From the NCBI GenBank assembly GCA_016720545.1, contig JADKKK010000035.1, positions 124,001 through 188,000 on the forward strand: a DNA stretch of 64,000 bases, written 5' to 3'. Below the pieces are notes generated by a model, which saw only the letters and a program-made list of their open reading frames with translations, made no database searches and was not told the origin of the DNA. The position numbers and the translations under genes are program-made. Below, piece after piece: positions 42,875-53,991 of this stretch. Numbering within the stretch: position 1 is the first letter of the stretch; every line of letters starts with the position of its first letter. Source of the stretch: Myxococcales bacterium (GTDB lineage Bacteria; Myxococcota_A; Polyangia; Polyangiales; Polyangiaceae).

Positions 42875-43291
42875 TCAGCGCCTCGGGGCGCCCTGCTCGA
42901 GGCGCTTGACGAGGTCGAAGTAGCTCGCGCGATCGTAGGGCTCGTTGAGGATGTGGAAGTCCTTCCGAGTGAGGCCCACGCAGCCGTAGCAGTACGTGCA
43001 GCCGTTGCAGTCGAACGAGCGCACGAGGTAGGCCGACGCGCGGCAGCGCTCCGAGTCGCGGCAGTGCGTGCACCCGTGCAGCTCGCGGCTTCCGCTGCAG
43101 TGCGACGACTCGGTGCAGCCGTGGCAGTCCTCGCAGTAGTTCGATCGCGTCGTCTTGGTGCACCGCACGCAGAACGTGCAGTCCACACATGACTCGCACG
43201 ACGTGCAGGCGAGGCAGCCCGCGTTCGCCGTGGTCGTGCGGAACGACGCGAGCAGGTCGCGCAGGCGGGATTCGAAGGCGGACTTGTCCAT
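42875..43291 (-). CDS. Cysteine-repeat (CxxC) protein, possible metal binder
   Basis: 138 residues from ATG 43291 with 18 cysteines, nearly all spaced C-x2-C in long runs (CLACTSCESCVDCTFC, YCEDCHGC, CNGCTYCYGC). The N-terminal 25 residues form a helix (KSAFESRLRDLLASF), and the C-terminal 30 carry DFHILNEPYDRASYFDLVKRL. There is no signal peptide, so the cysteines are probably metal ligands rather than disulphides. Candidates are zinc or iron-sulfur binding. I do not recognise the family. It heads the dtd operon, so a link with translation quality control is possible but unproven. Confidence 0.72.
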   Translation of the reverse strand: MDKSAFESRLRDLLASFRTTTANAGCLACTSCESCVDCTFCVRCTKTTRSNYCEDCHGCTESSHCSGSRELHGCTHCRDSERCRASAYLVRSFDCNGCTYCYGCVGLTRKDFHILNEPYDRASYFDLVKRLEQGAPRR

Positions 43292-43436
43292 GGCGGGGGT
43301 GGTTCTCGCCGGTCTTCGGCCACCGGAGAAGGACGAACCAACAATCGACGCCGCTTTCTTGGGACAGGGTGCGAGCGTGTGGGATAACGGCCGACATCGC
43401 ACCAGTCCGGTGCCCCGCCCTAATGGAGGGTGAATC

Positions 43437-44783
43437 ATGAAGCGTCTCGCCTCTCTCGTTGCGCTCGCTCTCCTCGTCCCGTTCTCGGCCTCGGCGAGCC
43501 CGTCGGCCCACACGCGGTCGAGTCGCCACCCCGCTGCGAAGGGCGAGCCGGCCCCCGCTGCCGCCGCCCCCAAGCCCGTCAGTGCACCTGTTCGCGCGCC
43601 CGCGAAGCCGCGGCACGCGCGTGCGCAGACCCGCGGTCACGTCGACGTGGGTCACCACGAGCCGAGCGTCACTCGCGGCGTGCTCGTCACGAAGGTCTCT
43701 GCCCGGCACGTCGAGCGGCCCTCCGCCGGCCCCGACCGCGCCGATCGCCACGCGCACCTCGCGAACAAGCGCGAGGAGCAGCGGCCGAGCCCCGCCTCGA
43801 TCGAGCGCACCTCGCACGGCGCGAAGAAGCCGCTGCCGCTGCTGCCCGCCGCCGCGCTCCAGCGGGCCTCTGCCCGCGAGCTCGGCGAGGGCGCCGCGAA
43901 GGCCGCGCCTCGTCCCGGCCACGAGCCGCGCGGCGCCAAGCCCGAGGACAAGGCGCCCAAGGCGGCGCCGAAGCCCGCGGCGGCGGCGAAGGAGGGCGGG
44001 TGCCCCAAGACCGCAGCCCAGCCGAAGGCGGCGCGGGAGTGCCTGCACGACCCCGTGGAGCTCGTGCGCGGCGCCGAGATCGATCGATTCGCGCTGCAGC
44101 GCTGTGAAGGAGGCCTCGCCCCTTTAGCGCTTGAGCGCCTCAGCGTCGCGTTGCGCCCAAGTCAGGTGGCGCGGCCGGTGCTCGACCTCCGGTCGACGCC
44201 GAGACCTGGGTCGCTCTCCAAAAAGGCGAAGTCTGCTCACGAGGTCGGCAAGGCTGGCAAAGCCGAGGCCGAGAAGCGCGAGGACGTCCTCCCCTCGCAG
44301 ATCAAGCGAGTCGATCCGGGCCTCGCCGAGCGCCTCGACCTCATCGCAGGGCACTTCCAGAAGCCCGGGCGCCCGCTCCGTGTCTCGGTGGTCTCCGGCT
44401 ACCGCCCCGCCTCCGCGGGAAGCCAGCACGCCCACGGCCGAGCTATGGACATCCGGGTCGAGGGCGTCGAGAACGAGGAGCTCGTCGCCTTCTGCAAGTC
44501 TATCCCGGACACGGGCTGCGGCTACTACCCGAACTCGTCGTTCGTGCACGTCGACGTGCGGGATCCCGGCGCCGGCCACGTCTCGTGGATCGACGCGAGC
44601 GGCCCCGGCGAGTCACCGCACTACGTCACCGAGTGGCCCCTGAAGGCGGCGAAGCCCTCGGAGCCGCCGGCCGTCACGGGGGGCGATGAGCACCCGGCGT
44701 CCACCCCGCCCGAGGTCGCCAAGGAGCCCGAGGCCCCGAAGGGTGGCAAGCCCCAGGAGCTCATCGACGGCGTGCGCGACTAG
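43437..44783 (+). CDS. Secreted M15/DUF882-type peptidoglycan peptidase
   Basis: 448 residues; GGAGGGTGA six bases before the ATG. Signal MKRLASLVALALLVPFSASA. About 250 residues of Ala/Lys/Pro/Arg-rich linker (with several cysteines) lead to a C-terminal catalytic domain: VVSGYRPASAGSQHAHGRAMDIRVEG and SSFVHVDVRD. The His/Asp/His arrangement is the zinc site of D,D-carboxypeptidase/endopeptidase M15 and YcbK/DUF882 proteins. It cleaves peptide cross-links in the cell wall. The C-terminal tail (Pro/Glu-rich) is disordered. Confidence 0.88.
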   Translation: MKRLASLVALALLVPFSASASPSAHTRSSRHPAAKGEPAPAAAAPKPVSAPVRAPAKPRHARAQTRGHVDVGHHEPSVTRGVLVTKVSARHVERPSAGPDRADRHAHLANKREEQRPSPASIERTSHGAKKPLPLLPAAALQRASARELGEGAAKAAPRPGHEPRGAKPEDKAPKAAPKPAAAAKEGGCPKTAAQPKAARECLHDPVELVRGAEIDRFALQRCEGGLAPLALERLSVALRPSQVARPVLDLRSTPRPGSLSKKAKSAHEVGKAGKAEAEKREDVLPSQIKRVDPGLAERLDLIAGHFQKPGRPLRVSVVSGYRPASAGSQHAHGRAMDIRVEGVENEELVAFCKSIPDTGCGYYPNSSFVHVDVRDPGAGHVSWIDASGPGESPHYVTEWPLKAAKPSEPPAVTGGDEHPASTPPEVAKEPEAPKGGKPQELIDGVRD

Positions 44784-44860
44784 CGTGCTTCGTTGCTCCT
44801 CGTCGGCTAGCGAGTCTCCACCGGCGAGCCGACCCCGGACGCATGAAGACCCGCGCACTT

Positions 44861-44888
44861 GCGAGGGCTTCTATCGCTCAGCCCTCGC
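44861..44888. terminator. Hairpin between convergent genes, overlapping the pdxA end
   Basis: GCGAGGGCT and AGCCCTCGC are perfect 9-bp arms around a ten-base loop. The right arm lies in the last codons of pdxA. No U-tract. Confidence 0.35.
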
Positions 44889-45929
44889 GCGGGCCATCCT
44901 CGCGGCGAGCCCGATGGCCTCGCGCATGCCGCGCGCGTCGGCGGCGCCGGTGCCCGCGCGATCGTAGGCGGTGCCGTGGTCGACGCTGGTGCGCACGATG
45001 GGCAGCCCGAGCGAGACGTTCACCGCTTCGCCGAAGCCCGTGAGCTTCATCGCGATCGTCGCCTGATCATGGAACATCGCGACGACGCCCGCGTACGCGC
45101 CCTCCGCGGCGAGGCGGAGCGCGGTCTCCGCGGGGACGGGCCCCGCCACCGAGACCCGCGCGGTGGTCACGTCTCGACCGAGCGCGCGGCGGGCGGCGCG
45201 GACGGCGGGCGCGATCTCGGCGATCTCCTCTCCGCCGAGGAGGCCCTCCTCGCCCGCGTGCGGGTTCAGGCCGGCCACCGCGAGGGCGACCGGACCGGAC
45301 TCGAGATCCGCGAGGAACCGCGCCGTGTGAAGCGTGGCGCGCAGCACCTCGTGACGCGTGATCGCCCTCGACACCTGGCGCAAGGCGAGGTGAGTGGTGA
45401 CGAGCGATGTGGTGAATCTACTTGACCAAAACGCCATGGTCACGCTGGGCGCGCCGAGGCGCCTCATGAGGTGCTCGGTGTGGCCGGCGAAGCCGCGCGA
45501 GCCCGGCGCGCCGGAACGCACGACCGCGGCCTTGCTGACCGGGCCGGTGACCAGGGCGTCGGCGAGCCCATCGCGTGCCCAGTCGGCGCCCAGGTCGACG
45601 TAGGCGAGCTGGGCCGCGCCGCCCGCCTTCGACGGGGCGCCAGCGCGGCGATCGCGGGGAGAGAGCGCGCGATGCGGCGTCACGACGCCGAGGAGGCCGC
45701 GCTCCAGCGAGAAGCCCTCGGCGGCGGTCGCGACGCGGACCAGCCGCGACGGGTCTACGCCCACCGCGCGCGCCCGCTCCTGCAGGCAGCCCATGTCGCC
45801 GAGCAGCACCGCGCGCGCGCCCCGCGGAAGCGCGCGCGCGGCGAGCAGGCTCACGTCCGGCCCCACCCCGGACGGGCAACCGGTGCTCACCACCAAGCGC
45901 GGGCCCTGCGCTCTCACGCGCCCGCTCAC
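44871..45929 (-). CDS. pdxA: 4-hydroxythreonine-4-phosphate dehydrogenase PdxA
   Basis: 352 residues from a GTG overlapping the regulator's stop (GTGA). Signatures: STGCPSGVGPDVSLLAA (substrate phosphate loop), VTGPVSKAAV, GHTEHLM, VTTHLALRQV, NPHAGEEGLLGGEE, and AMFHDQATIAMKL with the metal-binding His. PdxA oxidises 4-phosphohydroxy-L-threonine in the DXP-dependent route to pyridoxal phosphate. No pdxJ is in the window. It is the last gene of the tldD-regulator-pdxA operon, an arrangement I have not met before. Confidence 0.94.
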   Translation of the reverse strand: MSGRVRAQGPRLVVSTGCPSGVGPDVSLLAARALPRGARAVLLGDMGCLQERARAVGVDPSRLVRVATAAEGFSLERGLLGVVTPHRALSPRDRRAGAPSKAGGAAQLAYVDLGADWARDGLADALVTGPVSKAAVVRSGAPGSRGFAGHTEHLMRRLGAPSVTMAFWSSRFTTSLVTTHLALRQVSRAITRHEVLRATLHTARFLADLESGPVALAVAGLNPHAGEEGLLGGEEIAEIAPAVRAARRALGRDVTTARVSVAGPVPAETALRLAAEGAYAGVVAMFHDQATIAMKLTGFGEAVNVSLGLPIVRTSVDHGTAYDRAGTGAADARGMREAIGLAARMARARAER

Positions 45930-46741
45930 GTGCGGCCCCGCTCTTCGCCCGCCGCGCGCAGCACGTAGCCGGCGCCGCGGCGGGTCTCGAGGGGGAGCGC
46001 GTCGCCGAGCTTCGCGCGGAGGCGGCGCACGTGGATGTCGACCGTCCGCGCGCCGCCTTCGTAGCGCGGCCCCCACACGCGCGCGAGGAGGGTGGAGCGT
46101 GGGAACACGCGGCCGCGGCTCTGCGCCAGGAACGCGAGGAGCGAGAACTCCTTGGCCGTGAGGGGCACGCGGTGCCCGTCGAGGCTCACCTCGCGCGCCG
46201 CACGATCGATGAGGAGGCCCCCGACCTTGACGCGCTCCTCGGTGAGAAACTCGCTCTTCTGCCACTCGAGCCGGCGGATGCGCGCGTAGAGCTCGGCAGG
46301 GAAATACGGCAGCACGATGAAGTCGTCGAAGCCCTCGAAGCCGGACTGCGGCTCCACGCGCGCCACCTGGCGCTCCGGCAGGGCGAGCAACGTGGGGACG
46401 GCGGCGAGCTGCGGATCACGGCGTAGCCCTCGCAGCGCGGCCACGGCCAGATCGGGACGATCGCCCCCTTCGACCACGACCGCCCGGACCTGGGCGCCGG
46501 GCGCGCCGTAGCCCGTGGCCTTGCCTACCTCCTCCCACAGGGCGATCGGCTCGTCCCAGAAGTCGAGGGTGAGCACCTCGGCGCCGAGCTGGCGCAGCAC
46601 CGTCGCGGCGGTGCCCTCGTCCCACAGGCGCGGCTTGTCGCCGACGACGACGATCGCCCGCGCTTTCGTACCGACGCGTCCACCCGAGGGCCGCTGCGGC
46701 GGCAGTGGGGAGCCCGGCGCAGGCTGCGCGCCACGCGACAC
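45926..46741 (-). CDS. OmpR-type winged-helix regulator with atypical receiver domain
   Basis: 271 residues from GTG 46741, three bases after the tldD stop. The C-terminal DNA-binding domain (~165-265) is a clear OmpR/PhoB winged helix: LLIDRAAREVSLDGHRVPLTAKEFSLLAFLA, TVDIHVRRLRAKLGD, RRGAGYVL. The N-terminal ~150 residues have a receiver-like pattern (RAIVVVGDKPRLWDEGTAATVLRQLG, VRAVVVEGGDRPD), but the expected phospho-acceptor Asp at the end of the third strand is replaced by E-G-G. It probably works without phosphorylation. No histidine kinase is beside it. Confidence 0.87.
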   Translation of the reverse strand: MSRGAQPAPGSPLPPQRPSGGRVGTKARAIVVVGDKPRLWDEGTAATVLRQLGAEVLTLDFWDEPIALWEEVGKATGYGAPGAQVRAVVVEGGDRPDLAVAALRGLRRDPQLAAVPTLLALPERQVARVEPQSGFEGFDDFIVLPYFPAELYARIRRLEWQKSEFLTEERVKVGGLLIDRAAREVSLDGHRVPLTAKEFSLLAFLAQSRGRVFPRSTLLARVWGPRYEGGARTVDIHVRRLRAKLGDALPLETRRGAGYVLRAAGEERGRT

Positions 46742-46744
46742 CGC

Positions 46745-48190
46745 TCAGACCTTCGTGCCGCCGACCGTGATCGCCGAGATCTTGATGGTCGGACAGCCGA
46801 CGCCGACGGGGACGCTCTGCCCGTCTTTTCCGCAGGTCCAGACGCCGTCGGAGATCTCGACGTCGTGCCCCAGCATGGTGACCTTGCGGAGCACATCCGG
46901 CCCGTTCCCGATGAGGTTTACGCCCTTCAGCGGAGCTGTGAGCTTGCCGTCCTCCACGAGGTAGCTCTCCGTGAGCGAGAACACGAAATCGCCGTTGGCG
47001 ATGTCGACCTGCCCGCCGCCGAACTTCTTCGCGTAGATGCCCTTCTTCACGGTGCGGAGGATCTCCTCGGGGTCGTGGGGCCCAGCCGTGAGGATGGTGT
47101 TGGTCATGCGGGGAAGCGGCACGCTCGCGAAGCTCTCGCGGCGCCCGTTCCCGCTCGGCGCGCGGCCGTAGTGGCGGGCGCTGTGCCGATCGTGCATGTA
47201 GCCTCGGAGGACGCCCTTCTCGATGAGGACCGAGCTCGAGGGCTCGAAGCCCTCGTCGTCCACGTTCACCGAGCCGCGCGACTGAAGCAGCGTCGCGTCG
47301 TCGATGACCGTGCACAGCTCGCTCGCGACCTCGCGCCCGATCTGGCCAGAATAGTTGCTCGTGCCCTTCCGGTTGAAGTCGGCCTCGAGCCCGTGCCCGA
47401 CCGCCTCATGGAGGAGGATCCCGCTGTCGCCCGGCGCGAGGACGACCTCGAAGGTGCCCGCGGGCGCCTCCTCGGCGTCCAGCATGCGGAGCGCGAGCGA
47501 CGCGGCCTGCTCGGCGTGCCATTCGGGCGACTTGCCGTCGAAGTACCCGAGCGTGCTGCGCCCGCCGCCCCCGGAGGAGCCCTCTTGGCGCTTGCCGTCG
47601 CGCTCGGCGATGACCCGCACGCCGAACCGCATGAGCGGCTGCGTGTCGCGCGCCATGCGGCCCTCGGAGGTGACGACCAGGATCTCGCGGAGCTCCTCGG
47701 CGAAGCTCGCCTCGACCTTCACGACGCGTGGATCGAAGGCCTCGGCCCGCTTCGCCGCGCGCTCGAGGAGGGCGCGCTTCTCGAGGCCCGCGACGTCGAG
47801 CGTCACGGTGTCGAGCTCGTAGCGCTTGGGCACCGCCACTTCGACGGCCCGCACCGGCGCGAGCGCGCCTCCCTCGACGGCGATCTGCGCCGCGGTGGCC
47901 GCCGCGTGCTGCATCGACGCCCAGTCGAGCTTCTCGACGTACGCGTACCCCGTGGCGTCGCCCTTCTGTGCCCGAACACCGAGGCCCACCGAGACGCCGC
48001 GGGACGCGCTCTTCAGGATGCCCTCGTCGTACACGAGCCCCCCCGCGGCGCGGTACTCGAAGAAGAGATCGGCGTAGTCGGCGCCCTTGGAGAGCGCGAC
48101 GGCGAGCAGCTTCTCGGCGAGCTGGACGTCGATCTCGGTGGGGCCGCCGGGGCCGAAGGGAGCCTTGTAGAGGGCGGACACGGTGGCCAT
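46745..48190 (-). CDS. tldD: TldD metalloprotease
   Basis: 481 residues, the normal TldD length. The zinc motif HEAVGHGLEADF is present, as are KGTSNYSGQIG, DDEGFEPS, LRGYMHDRHSARHYG and the C-terminal GKDGQSVPVGVGCPTIKISAITVGGT that ends many TldD proteins. TldD with PmbA/TldE matures peptide natural products and degrades unfolded peptides. No pmbA/tldE is in the window, so its partner is encoded elsewhere or it acts alone. It is first in a three-gene operon with a winged-helix regulator and pdxA. Confidence 0.95.
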   Translation of the reverse strand: MATVSALYKAPFGPGGPTEIDVQLAEKLLAVALSKGADYADLFFEYRAAGGLVYDEGILKSASRGVSVGLGVRAQKGDATGYAYVEKLDWASMQHAAATAAQIAVEGGALAPVRAVEVAVPKRYELDTVTLDVAGLEKRALLERAAKRAEAFDPRVVKVEASFAEELREILVVTSEGRMARDTQPLMRFGVRVIAERDGKRQEGSSGGGGRSTLGYFDGKSPEWHAEQAASLALRMLDAEEAPAGTFEVVLAPGDSGILLHEAVGHGLEADFNRKGTSNYSGQIGREVASELCTVIDDATLLQSRGSVNVDDEGFEPSSSVLIEKGVLRGYMHDRHSARHYGRAPSGNGRRESFASVPLPRMTNTILTAGPHDPEEILRTVKKGIYAKKFGGGQVDIANGDFVFSLTESYLVEDGKLTAPLKGVNLIGNGPDVLRKVTMLGHDVEISDGVWTCGKDGQSVPVGVGCPTIKISAITVGGTKV

Positions 48191-48367
48191 GGCGCACCAC
48201 CGTAAGCGGTCGCGCCGCCGAGCGGAAGCGGTTCGCTCGCAGAACCTGTCGTGAGCCCCGCGGGGACGAACGAAGGTCGATCGGGCCCGAGCCTAGGGCG
48301 AGGTGTCGCTTCCCTTCTTTTTCCTCCGGGCCCAACCGCTGCTGCACTAAGGTGCCTCACGTCGCTC

Positions 48368-48799
48368 ATGCTTCTCTTGCTCGTCGCCGTCCATGTCATG
48401 GCCAACGTCGTCTGGATCGGCGCGATCGCCTCCGTGGGCTGGCTCACGCGTCACGCGGCGTCCCTCGCCGAGGCCGAGGGGCGTGCCGTCGCGCGCGCGG
48501 CCTACGAGCTTCTCTACCTGCGCGCCGCGGTGCCAGCGTTCGTGGTGAGCTTCCTCGCGGGCGTCGGGCGCCTCGCCGCCGATCCAAAGACCTACTTCAC
48601 CCTTCATTGGTTCCACGGCAAGCTCTTCTTCGCCTTCGCTGTGATCGGCGTCCACCACGTGCTCGGCGCGCGGGCGAAAAAGGCTGCGGGAGGGAGTATG
48701 CAAGGGGCTGAAAGCAGCGCTATTCTCACGGGTGCGTTGCTCGTCGCCACCTTCCTCGTCCTGGTCTTTGCCGTCCTCAAAGGGAGCCTCGTGACCTAG
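48368..48799 (+). CDS. HemJ/CopD-like membrane protein
   Basis: 143 residues from ATG 48368; the upstream frame has no other start near. Four hydrophobic helices are visible: residues 1-22 (LLLLVAVHVMANVVWIGAIA), 50-70, 78-98 and 115-138. Histidines sit in the first helix (VAVH) and in LHWFHGKLFFAFAVIGVHH, resembling the His and Lys residues of HemJ and CopD-like proteins. HemJ oxidises protoporphyrinogen; CopD takes up copper. The match is by pattern only and I cannot choose between them. Confidence 0.6.
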   Translation: MLLLLVAVHVMANVVWIGAIASVGWLTRHAASLAEAEGRAVARAAYELLYLRAAVPAFVVSFLAGVGRLAADPKTYFTLHWFHGKLFFAFAVIGVHHVLGARAKKAAGGSMQGAESSAILTGALLVATFLVLVFAVLKGSLVT

Positions 48800-48936
48800 T
48801 GCTGTCTCCCGCCTCTCCCGTCATCGCCGCCTGGTCGCGCCCCGCGCTCGAAGCGCGCGCCGCGCGCGCGCCCGCCCTGCGCCCCAGCCTGTCCGCCCCG
48901 TCCAGCCTGCCCGGCCTGCCCTGCTCGTCCAGCCCG

Positions 48937-49019
48937 CGCTTGCCCCGCTTGCCCCGCTTGCCCCGCTCGCCCCGCTTGCCCCGCTCGCCCCGCTCGCCCC
49001 GCTCGCCCCGCTCGCCCCG
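48937..49019. repeat. 9-bp tandem repeat array upstream of the TPR gene
   Basis: Nine consecutive units of cgcttgccc / cgctcgccc lie in the gap before the TPR gene and end just upstream of its ribosome-binding site (gaaggagaac). The first three units carry tt and most later ones tc. Copy-number change would alter the leader of that transcript. There are no spacers, so it is not a CRISPR array. Confidence 0.9.
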
Positions 49020-49042
49020 CACCCGAAGGAGAACATCCCCCC

Positions 49043-51544
<2,502 letters not shown>

Positions 51545-51805
51545 AGAGCCGTCACTTTTCTAGGTAAGCACGCACCGCAGGATCGCGACGAAGGTGGCGG
51601 CGAGCTCGGCTTCGTGTACGCGCGGCCCTGACGGGCTCGCGGCGAGGCGGGCTACGGCCCCGTGTCGCGTCGGCGGATCGCAGCTTCTGCGCCCGCCCCG
51701 CGAACCCCTTGCGCGCGCCGCGAGAGACCTCGCGAAATGGCGCAAATGCGCGCGGTCACTTCAAGGCACACACCTTGCTCAATGCCCACGGAGCAGGAGG
51801 CGCGC

Positions 51806-53035
51806 ATGAAGCGAGCGGTGATCTTAGGGGCAGGGACAGCCGGGACGATGATGGCGAACAAGCTCGCCAAGGCGCTCCCGGAGGACACCTGGAAGATCGT
51901 CGTCGTCGATCGCGACGACCAGCACGTCTATCAACCGGGCCTGCTCTTCCTGCCATTCGGCATGTATAGGCGCGACGATTTGATCAAGCGGCGGACGCAG
52001 CTCGTCGACCGCCGGGTGGAGCTCCGCCTCGCCGAGGTGGATCGCGTCGCGCCCGACGAGAGCGTGATCCACTTCAAGCGCGGCGACAAGCTCGCGTACG
52101 ACATTCTGATCATCGCGACCGGCTCTCGCGTGCTGCCCGAGCAGACCGAAGGCCTCACCGCCGAGGGGTGGCGCGACACCGCCTTCGACTTCTACACACT
52201 CGACGGCGCGCTCGGGCTCGCGGAGAAGCTCGCCGACTGGCCTGGCGGCCGCCTGGTGGTCAACGTCGTCGAAATGCCCATCAAGTGCCCTGTCGCGCCG
52301 CTCGAGTTCGTGTTTCTGGCCGAGGCGTTCTTCCGTAAGCGAGGCATTCGCGACAAGGTGGAGCTCGTGTACGCGACTCCCCTCGAGGGCGCCTTCACCA
52401 AGCCGCAGGCGTCGGCCGCCCTCGGCGACATGCTCACGAAGCGGGGTATCGAGGTGGTCGGCGACTACTCGCTCGCTCGAGTCGACGGCGGGAAGCGCGC
52501 GATGACGTCGTACGACGGCCGCGAGCTAGGGTACGACCTGCTCGTCACGGCCCCGCTGCACAGCGGCTCCGAGGCGCTCGCGCGCTCGCAGATGACCGAC
52601 GCCGGCGGGTGGTTCCCCACGGACAAGCACACGCTGCAGAGTCCGCGCTTCCCGAACGTGTTCGCCCTCGGGGACGCCACCGATCTCCCCACCTCGAAGG
52701 CGGGCGCCGTCGCCCACTTCCAGTCGGAGGTGCTCTTCGAGAACGTGCTCCGCTTCGTCGACGGCAAGCCGCCCGAGCCGGCGTTCGACGGGCACGCGAA
52801 CTGCTTCATCGAGACAGGCGACGGCAAGGCGATGTTGATCGACTTCAACTACGAGACCGAGCCGCTGCCCGGGCGATACCCCCTCCCCGGGGTGGGGCCG
52901 TTCACGCTGCTCGGGGAGAGCGAGATCAACCACTGGGGCAAGCTCGCCTTCAAGTGGGTTTATTGGAACGTCCTCTTGGCAGGCAAAGAGCTGCCCCTCG
53001 ATCACCGCATGCTCATGGCTGGGAAGTGGAGCTGA
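51806..53035 (+). CDS. Sulfide:quinone oxidoreductase-like flavoprotein
   Basis: 409 residues from ATG 51806, with AGGAGG seven bases upstream. N-terminal FAD motif MKRAVILGAGTAGTMMANKL, VVVDRDDQHVYQPGLLFLPFG (SQR-type), DILIIATGSRVLP, and second FAD motif FPNVFALGDATDLPTSKAGAVAHFQ. Both redox cysteines of sulfide:quinone oxidoreductases appear to be present: Cys161 in MPIKCPVAPLEF and Cys333 in GHANCFIETGDG. The C-terminal amphipathic part (HWGKLAFKWVYWNVLLAGKELP) fits membrane association. It should oxidise sulfide to polysulfide or persulfide, reducing quinone. It is two bases from the DUF1641-DsrC gene, forming an operon with the DsrE gene. Confidence 0.9.
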   Translation: MKRAVILGAGTAGTMMANKLAKALPEDTWKIVVVDRDDQHVYQPGLLFLPFGMYRRDDLIKRRTQLVDRRVELRLAEVDRVAPDESVIHFKRGDKLAYDILIIATGSRVLPEQTEGLTAEGWRDTAFDFYTLDGALGLAEKLADWPGGRLVVNVVEMPIKCPVAPLEFVFLAEAFFRKRGIRDKVELVYATPLEGAFTKPQASAALGDMLTKRGIEVVGDYSLARVDGGKRAMTSYDGRELGYDLLVTAPLHSGSEALARSQMTDAGGWFPTDKHTLQSPRFPNVFALGDATDLPTSKAGAVAHFQSEVLFENVLRFVDGKPPEPAFDGHANCFIETGDGKAMLIDFNYETEPLPGRYPLPGVGPFTLLGESEINHWGKLAFKWVYWNVLLAGKELPLDHRMLMAGKWS

Positions 53036-53037
53036 AC

Positions 53038-53991
53038 ATGGAGGCCGACAAGCTTGACACAGTCCTCGCCCGCCTCGACGCCCTCAGCGCGAGGGTGCAC
53101 GATCTCACCGAGCGGCAGCGCAAGCAGGACGAGCTGTTCTCGGAGATGAGCCCCATCCTGAAGGAGGTCATGGCGACCGCCACGACGCGCCTCGACGCGC
53201 TCGAAAAGAGGGGCTACTTCGCCTTCGGGCGCGAGCTCGTCGGCGTGGGCGAGCGCATCGTGGAGGGCTTCTCGCCCGACGACGTGCGCCTGCTCGGCGA
53301 CTCGGTCGTGGCCATTCTGGAGACCGTGCGGACGTTGACGCAGCCCGAGGTGCTCGCGGTGGCGGGCGAGGCGAGCGAGGCGTTGCAGAAGGCCGACCAG
53401 GTCGAGCCCATCGGCATCCTCGGGATGGTGCGCGCGTCGCGCGACGAGGAAGTGCAGAAGGGCATGGCCGTCATGATGGACGTGGTACGCCACGTGGGGC
53501 GCGTCGCCGAGATCGTCGCCAAGCGGAGGGCGCCGCGACCCGCCGACGCCCGGGCGCGGCTCGCCGCGGTCACCGGCGCGAGGCGGCGCCCTGTGCTCGG
53601 CGTGGAGCGACCTCGCGCCTCGCCCCCCAAGCCCGCGGCCGCGCAGTCCGAGGGGGGTGCCGCGTCGAGCACCAAGCCCGCCGAGGTCGCGGCGGTGATC
53701 GAGGGCGTCGCCTTCACGCGGGACGGGCACCTCGCCGACGCGGGCGCGTGGTCCGAAGGGCTCGCCCTGAAGCTCGCGGAGACCCACGGCCTCGCCCTCG
53801 ACGCGCCGCGCTGGGCGGTGGTTCGATTCGCCCGCGCGGACTTCGAGGCCACGGGCGCGGCGCCCAACATTCGGCGCCTGACCCAGGGCACGGGAGTGAC
53901 GACCAAAGACCTCTACGGCCTGTTCCCGAAGGCCCCCGCGCGCACGATCGCCAAGATCGCGGGAATACCGAAGCCCGCCGGCTGCATCTGA
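53038..53991 (+). CDS. Fusion of a DUF1641 domain with a DsrC/TusE-type sulfur-carrier domain
   Basis: 317 residues. The N-terminal part has a coil (1-45), then ELVGVGERIVEGFSPDDVRLLGDSVV and, at ~123-157, VEPIGILGMVRASRDEEVQKGMAVMMDVVRHVGRV, matching DUF1641, a domain that accompanies SQR/NDH-2 flavoproteins. After an Ala/Pro-rich linker (163-215), residues 218-317 match DsrC/TusE: VAFTRDGHLADAGAWSEGLALKLAE, RWAVVRFARADFEATGAAPNIRRLT and the end KIAGIPKPAGCI. Cys316 is the penultimate carrier cysteine (CysA). The second DsrC cysteine position is Ala305, so it resembles TusE more than DsrC of the sulfite-reductase pathway. The fusion probably holds the sulfur carrier at the SQR. Start 53038 is two bases after the SQR stop. 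Confidence 0.85.
   Translation: MEADKLDTVLARLDALSARVHDLTERQRKQDELFSEMSPILKEVMATATTRLDALEKRGYFAFGRELVGVGERIVEGFSPDDVRLLGDSVVAILETVRTLTQPEVLAVAGEASEALQKADQVEPIGILGMVRASRDEEVQKGMAVMMDVVRHVGRVAEIVAKRRAPRPADARARLAAVTGARRRPVLGVERPRASPPKPAAAQSEGGAASSTKPAEVAAVIEGVAFTRDGHLADAGAWSEGLALKLAETHGLALDAPRWAVVRFARADFEATGAAPNIRRLTQGTGVTTKDLYGLFPKAPARTIAKIAGIPKPAGCI

Noticed and set aside
48937..49019. Tandem array considered as a CRISPR
   Set aside because: Units are contiguous 9-mers without spacers and there are no cas genes.
51545..51805. Short open frames on both strands before the SQR gene
   Set aside because: Arg/Ala-rich shadow-like composition, no ribosome-binding site and no recognisable motif; the SQR start at 51806 has its own strong site.
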